From Rodentolepis nana (lineage: Eukaryota; Platyhelminthes; Cestoda; Cyclophyllidea; Hymenolepididae): a stretch of DNA of 13,064 nt. Positions 9,212 to 13,064 of the stretch are shown here, in pieces. The stretch covers positions 1-13,064 of the forward strand of contig UZAE01014632.1 of the NCBI GenBank assembly GCA_900617975.1, in the 5' to 3' direction. The stretch's first letter is position 1, and each line of letters opens with the position of its first letter. A program made the translations under genes and the position numbers. The notes below the pieces were generated by a model. It had not been told where the DNA came from, made no database searches, and was given only the letters and a program-made list of their open reading frames with translations.

Positions 9212-11365
9212 GATTACAAAGTTCCCAAAAAATTGATTAAGACCTCATCACTAACTATGTAGATAAGTTCAATGAATTGCCACAAGAAGTGTCACTAATC
9301 GATTTGTCAATACCTGTGAGTGCATATTTTCGTAGAAGCTGTTAGTTGTCTATTTCTTGACCAAAGATTTCGCAGTTATTCCTGTTCAGAAACTCGTTCA
9401 TTGGACACAATTTCCGGTAATTAGGAACAGTATCGAAAATAATAAACAACCCAATCTCTCAAAATGCAATAGTTTTTCACATGAGTTTGTCATCTGTCTC
9501 AATTACTATATCAACTCATTAGTATTGTTATGGCAGTCGTCGACTTTGCCTACACTGTTGAAATAGTCATAAATGTTGACAACGCATTGGGAATACATCT
9601 GATGGCCCACAATCTTGGCTGCAAATAGCTGATTCATTGGACAACGGAGTTCATCAAGACAAGGTTCATTTTGTCTAACCAAAATAAAGATAATTCGTGC
9701 ATGTGTATGACAAGTGCTCACATCTTGAATGTCAAGTGGTTTAAAAATCAATAATTATGTGAGGAATATTAGTGAAGCGTGTTTAGTAACGAAATGGCAA
9801 ATATTGGTAAAAAACGATGGTTGATTGAATTATTATTTCTGAAAAAGAATGAAAAGAGATGAGTCCTCTCTTACAAGGTCTGATATTTTGGCTATTATCA
9901 CTGCGCTCATGAGGTAATCGTCTTGAAGACTTGATTGACTTGATTTGGTGGGTGTTTGGTCAACAAGAAATATCAACTCAAACACCAATCTCATTGAGAA
10001 GAAAAGCATGTGATTTTGGGAGATTAGCCTCCAACCAGCACTTCCTGCAACACATAGGAGTCGATCAACTTCAAATCTTACTGCAAAGTCTGTGGATAAG
10101 TTATGGAAGAGATACAGTAAAATTCAGGGCACTCTGCACATGGTTGCGTACCCCTTCCTTAACTCATGAACAGGTTAACTCGAAAAGCATTTCCTTCCTC
10201 CCCTGTAGTTGATCATAATGAAACATTTTTGTCGAAGGAGTTTGTTATTGAAGCTTCAGTGGGTGAAATAGAATTCAATTTAATTGAAAGTGCCAGGTAT
10301 TGTCTCATTCTCATTACTGAATATGTGGTCATTAAGGAGACACTGCCATGAAATTGAATGAATCTGTATTGAAAAGGCACGTTCGAATTTACATGTAACA
10401 CAAAATATGAAATACGTAACGTATAGTCTTGCTATTGCAGAAAGGAATCATCAATCTATGTTCATGGACGGGAAGACGATACAAGTGGCGGTGTTTTGGC
10501 GGAAGTTGCTGAACTTAGTGGAGGAAGAAGTTGTTCTTTCCTATTCATCTCTAGAGCTTCCAGCCACACTGCTGCTGCTTGCAATGTTTGGAACATACTT
10601 TACTCCTTATGGGTAGCGTTAATGCTCTGGTGGCATAAAACAATTTTGGAGAAATTAGATCAAGAATGGAAAGAAGTAATCCACAGAATGGTGAAATGAC
10701 TGGGCTTCAATCAGTATGTGATGGGAGAATTGATCAATTGGCAGTGCCTAGAAACCAAACCATTTTAGTTTTTGATGAATATGTGGCCAAATGTTATCCT
10801 TTTGTGAGGAATACATATCCGCAACCAATTTGTACGCATTTTATATTCAACTTGTGCGTATTCCAAGATAATTTGTCTAGGTAGTAAATGCATTTCTGCA
10901 TTAAACTGAGTGTGTCTACACTGAGTTGCATAATGTCTTACATTCACTTGATTGTTATTGGCACTGTTATAATATAACGAAACAATATTAATCTATCATG
11001 TGCTTTTATTTTTTTTAAATTATGTGGACGAATTGGCACCATATGCCCACCCCTAGGTGTGCCACAGGCGAGGAACATATAACATGAGTTGGTAGGTGTA
11101 CAGTAGTTGGTCATGTTCGGTCGTGTATCGACAATGAGGAAATCTTGTTTGATATGAAAACGCTGAATGCTTACTTCAGGAATATTTTCATCAGCAAAAA
11201 TTTTAATGGGAATGTTTACGTTGGTGGTTATTTGATAAATTCAACGTCTTCTGTGGAACTCTTGTCCATATTCACCGAAGGACCTGCCAACCGATTGACC
11301 AAGGTGATTAATTTCGCTTTCGAACTAGAATCCATAACTTCTTTTAATAGGAGTCTTTTAATGGA
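9212..11365 (+). pseudogene. Broken KLHL (BTB-BACK-Kelch) copy, inverted relative to the intact gene
   Basis: Every exon except the short last one can be aligned: about 9212-9315, 9360-9484, 9523-9663, 9929-10296, 10441-10586, 10617-10831, 11025-11365. Introns 1 (44 nt) and 2 (38 nt) have the same length and position as in the intact gene, so this is a DNA-level duplicate. Recognisable remnants include VVDFAYTVEI, LMAHNLGC, ACDFGRLAS, VDQLQILLQS, SNPQNGEM and NFNGNVYVGG. Damage: start ATG lost; nonsense codons TAA 9238-9240, TAG 9626-9628 and TGA 9936-9938; an 11-nt deletion near 9996-10012; a 1-nt deletion near 10178-10181; a frame change near 10660. Intron 1 acceptor is TG instead of AG (9358-9359), intron 5 donor is TT (10587), and the intron 6 acceptor AG is missing at about 11024. 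Blade 4 is shortened. A non-coding transcript is possible but no promoter is visible. Confidence 0.9.
10884..10985 (-). repeat. Intron 6 repeat unit inside the pseudogene
   Basis: The plus strand reads gtaaatgcatttctgcatt, then cttacattcacttgattg and ttattggc. These match the reverse complements of 5165-5275 and 5620-5680. This is the single copy expected from the ancestral intron before expansion in the intact gene. Confidence 0.55.
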
Positions 11366-12250
11366 AATTTTGCAGTGTAGAAAACTGTGATACGTCTACA
11401 ATGTGGCTAATTTTGCACCAGTCATGAGATGAAGGAACGGTGGTCAATTTGAAGAAGTGAGTTCTCATTCCCAATGTTTGAATTGCTGGACTGAGTAAAG
11501 TAATTACTATGGCAACTGGATTCTTGGCAAATCGTTTCCATGGTCCTATATATATTTGCACTCAAATTCTTTCTTTGTGACTTGAAACAACTCAAAATTC
11601 TGCATTTACGAACAATTGTCTTTCGAATTGGCATAGGTAATTCCAAGTAGATTACAATGTGTAAATGAATTCTCTCAAAGAAATCCAATTGAATTGCCAT
11701 CGATTTTTCTAAATCAAATGTCATGGGTAACGAAATTTGAAGCATGCGGTCTTAACAGGAGAACAGATGGAAGTTTCAAATGAATGGTGAGAATTAATTA
11801 ATGGATGATCTCATTTTGCAAGGACATTTGTTCATGACACCCCATATCACTGGTTCTTTGGGCATTAACTAATGTTGATCAATAGTAACGAGACTACTGG
11901 AAGACTTTTTACCATGAATGATCCAATCTCATCGCCCACACCGTTTTTTATGAATGATTTTGAATATTTGTAACAGGTTATCAATGCTTAAATATCCCAG
12001 TGATAGCAAATCATGTGAAAATTGAATTGCACCAAACTTGGTATATTTTCCAAAATCGTGACTTAGTTAAATAAATTGAATTAATTAGTCTGTAGGGTAA
12101 AGACACCCCACTCATTCATTTTATAGGCAAAGATACGTTTTATTTTATAACAAATGACAGGCGTTTCGATAGTTATCATTAGGTCTAGCTTACTTCGGTC
12201 TTCACAGAGGGGAGGAAGAAAAGTTCGAGAGGGAACAGCAGATTCTTTAA
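11366..12250. other. Non-coding region after the pseudogene
   Basis: No recognisable exon. A 107-residue minus-strand open frame (11422-11745) has no family resemblance, no clear splice sites and biased composition. The region probably includes decayed 3' sequence of the pseudogene. Confidence 0.5.
12130..12215 (-). mobile_element. Possible retroelement tail remnant
   Basis: Read on the minus strand there is GAAGACCGAAGTA, then ATGATAACTATCGAAACG. A 'gaaga ... cgaaacg' arrangement is common near the ends of several invertebrate retroelements. There is no reverse transcriptase reading frame nearby, so this is a resemblance only. Confidence 0.15.
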
Positions 12251-12660
12251 AAGATCTTCAATTCTCAGAAATATGAAGATGCTTTGTAACAAAATCAATG
12301 TATCATTAACATTTCCGCATTCATTCTCTCTTCGTCTAAGTCAACTGTTACTATTTATGACGGTGTATAAATTACACAATACTTATTCACAACTCTCCAA
12401 GAATTATAAGTCACATCATTAGCATTGCCAATAGCGATGAAATGAATGCAAGTCATTTTCCAACCAAAGAAGACAAACTCGCATAAATGCAGAAAATACA
12501 TTCAAAACCATCACTTCAGAGGGAGTATCTCAAAATGCTAATAAACTTGAAATGAGAAAATGCCAATCATCTGAATATGTACTTGAGGATGGGCGTTACT
12601 TCTAGAATCTCGCGATCTTATTATTGAAACATCTTCAGTTGTCAGCTTCTAATAAAGGAA
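12251..12660 (+). repeat. Intron 6 repeat unit, distant copy B
   Basis: Aligns over its whole length with 5010-5425, in direct orientation, about 7.2 kb away. The match starts at agatcttcaattctcag and ends near catcttcagttgtcag. Identity is highest at 12355-12500. It lies outside any recognisable KLHL exon, so it is either a dispersed copy of the unit or a relic of another KLHL copy. Confidence 0.7.
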
Positions 12661-12810
12661 TAGCACACACCCTTTTTTAACAACTTAAAATTGAGCAAAT
12701 ACACCTTGGATAGCACACGTTTAACACAAATATCTTGGTCCACAAATTAAAGAGAATTTAGCACAATTGGTTTAATGTCGCCAGTAGCATTTCAAAATTA
12801 ATATCTTCAC
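12650..12810 (+). repeat. Stretch similar to 7435-7600 upstream of KLHL exon 1
   Basis: A colinear but patchy match in direct orientation: ggaatagcacac with ccctttt and aaaattg (12657-12697 against 7442-7482), then a cacgt/cttgg/caaatta series, then cacaatt-gttt-atgtc (12760s against 7560s). Individual blocks are short; the conserved order is the argument. Confidence 0.35.
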
Positions 12811-13064
12811 CAAATACCTAAGTATTTTCTGTCATAAGGTTTATATTATAATTGCATTTTACCACCTGAATTGACATGCTCACAAAAAACTGAGTTTTGT
12901 GTGGAAGAAGATATGGTTTAGATAAATAGAATGCAGATTGAGAATAGTAAGTAGATAAATGCAAATTATTTTGATGACGAGCAAAATGTTTGCCAAAGTT
13001 TACTTATGAGTTGTTCTCACTTTTTGACATTATGAAGACGGTAATCTGAAAACGATTAAATCTA
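12811..13064. other. Right edge, nothing recognised
   Basis: AT-rich sequence with no supportable gene or repeat. Confidence 0.6.

Noticed and set aside
8947..9213. 88-residue plus-strand open frame just before the pseudogene
   Set aside because: Hydrophobic, AT-driven composition, no family resemblance and no alignable frame in the intact locus.
9506..9751. 81-residue minus-strand open frame
   Set aside because: Antisense of the pseudogene BTB exon; the coding homology is on the plus strand.
9212..11365. Processed (retro-) pseudogene explanation
   Set aside because: Introns are retained at the same positions and two have identical lengths, which excludes an mRNA intermediate.
11422..11745. 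107-residue minus-strand open frame
   Set aside because: No domain, no clear splice boundaries, and it lies in decayed DNA after the pseudogene.
1..13064. Bacterial or phage systems, CRISPR arrays
   Set aside because: No evenly spaced direct repeats, no operon-like dense coding; the spliced KLHL gene shows this is eukaryotic nuclear DNA.

Overview
The window looks like AT-rich DNA from an invertebrate animal. Coding sequence is broken by spliceosomal GT-AG introns, some as short as 38, 44 and 53 nt mixed with others of 155-933 nt, and intergenic stretches are long. Very short introns together with a diverged, duplicated Kelch-like gene would fit a parasitic flatworm such as a tapeworm. That taxon is an inference, not something read directly. 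Nothing bacterial (operons, ribosome binding sites, CRISPR) is present.

Layout. 1-3980: no supportable gene; a short AAAT microsatellite, one ambiguous base and a weak tRNA-like (SINE-like) stretch. 3981-7360, minus strand: an apparently intact eight-exon Kelch-like (KLHL) gene with BTB, BACK and Kelch regions. All seven introns have GT-AG ends and matching phases, giving 522 codons plus a stop. 7361-9211: spacer holding a weakly supported minus-strand gene candidate (about 7774-8993) of unknown family. 9212-11365, plus strand: a broken copy of the same KLHL gene in head-to-head orientation. It keeps the intron positions, and two introns keep exactly the same length, so it arose by DNA duplication rather than retrotransposition. 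It carries three nonsense codons, frameshifts and three dead splice sites. 11366-13064: no supportable gene, but a third copy of a unit from intron 6 of the KLHL gene (12251-12660) followed by a stretch resembling the DNA just upstream of KLHL exon 1.

Biology. The intact gene should encode a substrate adaptor of a Cullin-3 RING ubiquitin ligase: BTB binds CUL3, BACK positions the substrate arm, and the Kelch propeller binds the target. Its last blade is truncated or badly degenerate. The most interesting points are the inverted gene/pseudogene pair, an exon 3 patch about 90% identical between the copies while flanking exon and intron DNA is about 70% identical (possible gene conversion), a tandemly duplicated intron unit with a further copy 7 kb away, and a possible unrecognised small gene between the two KLHL copies. 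Identities were counted by eye.
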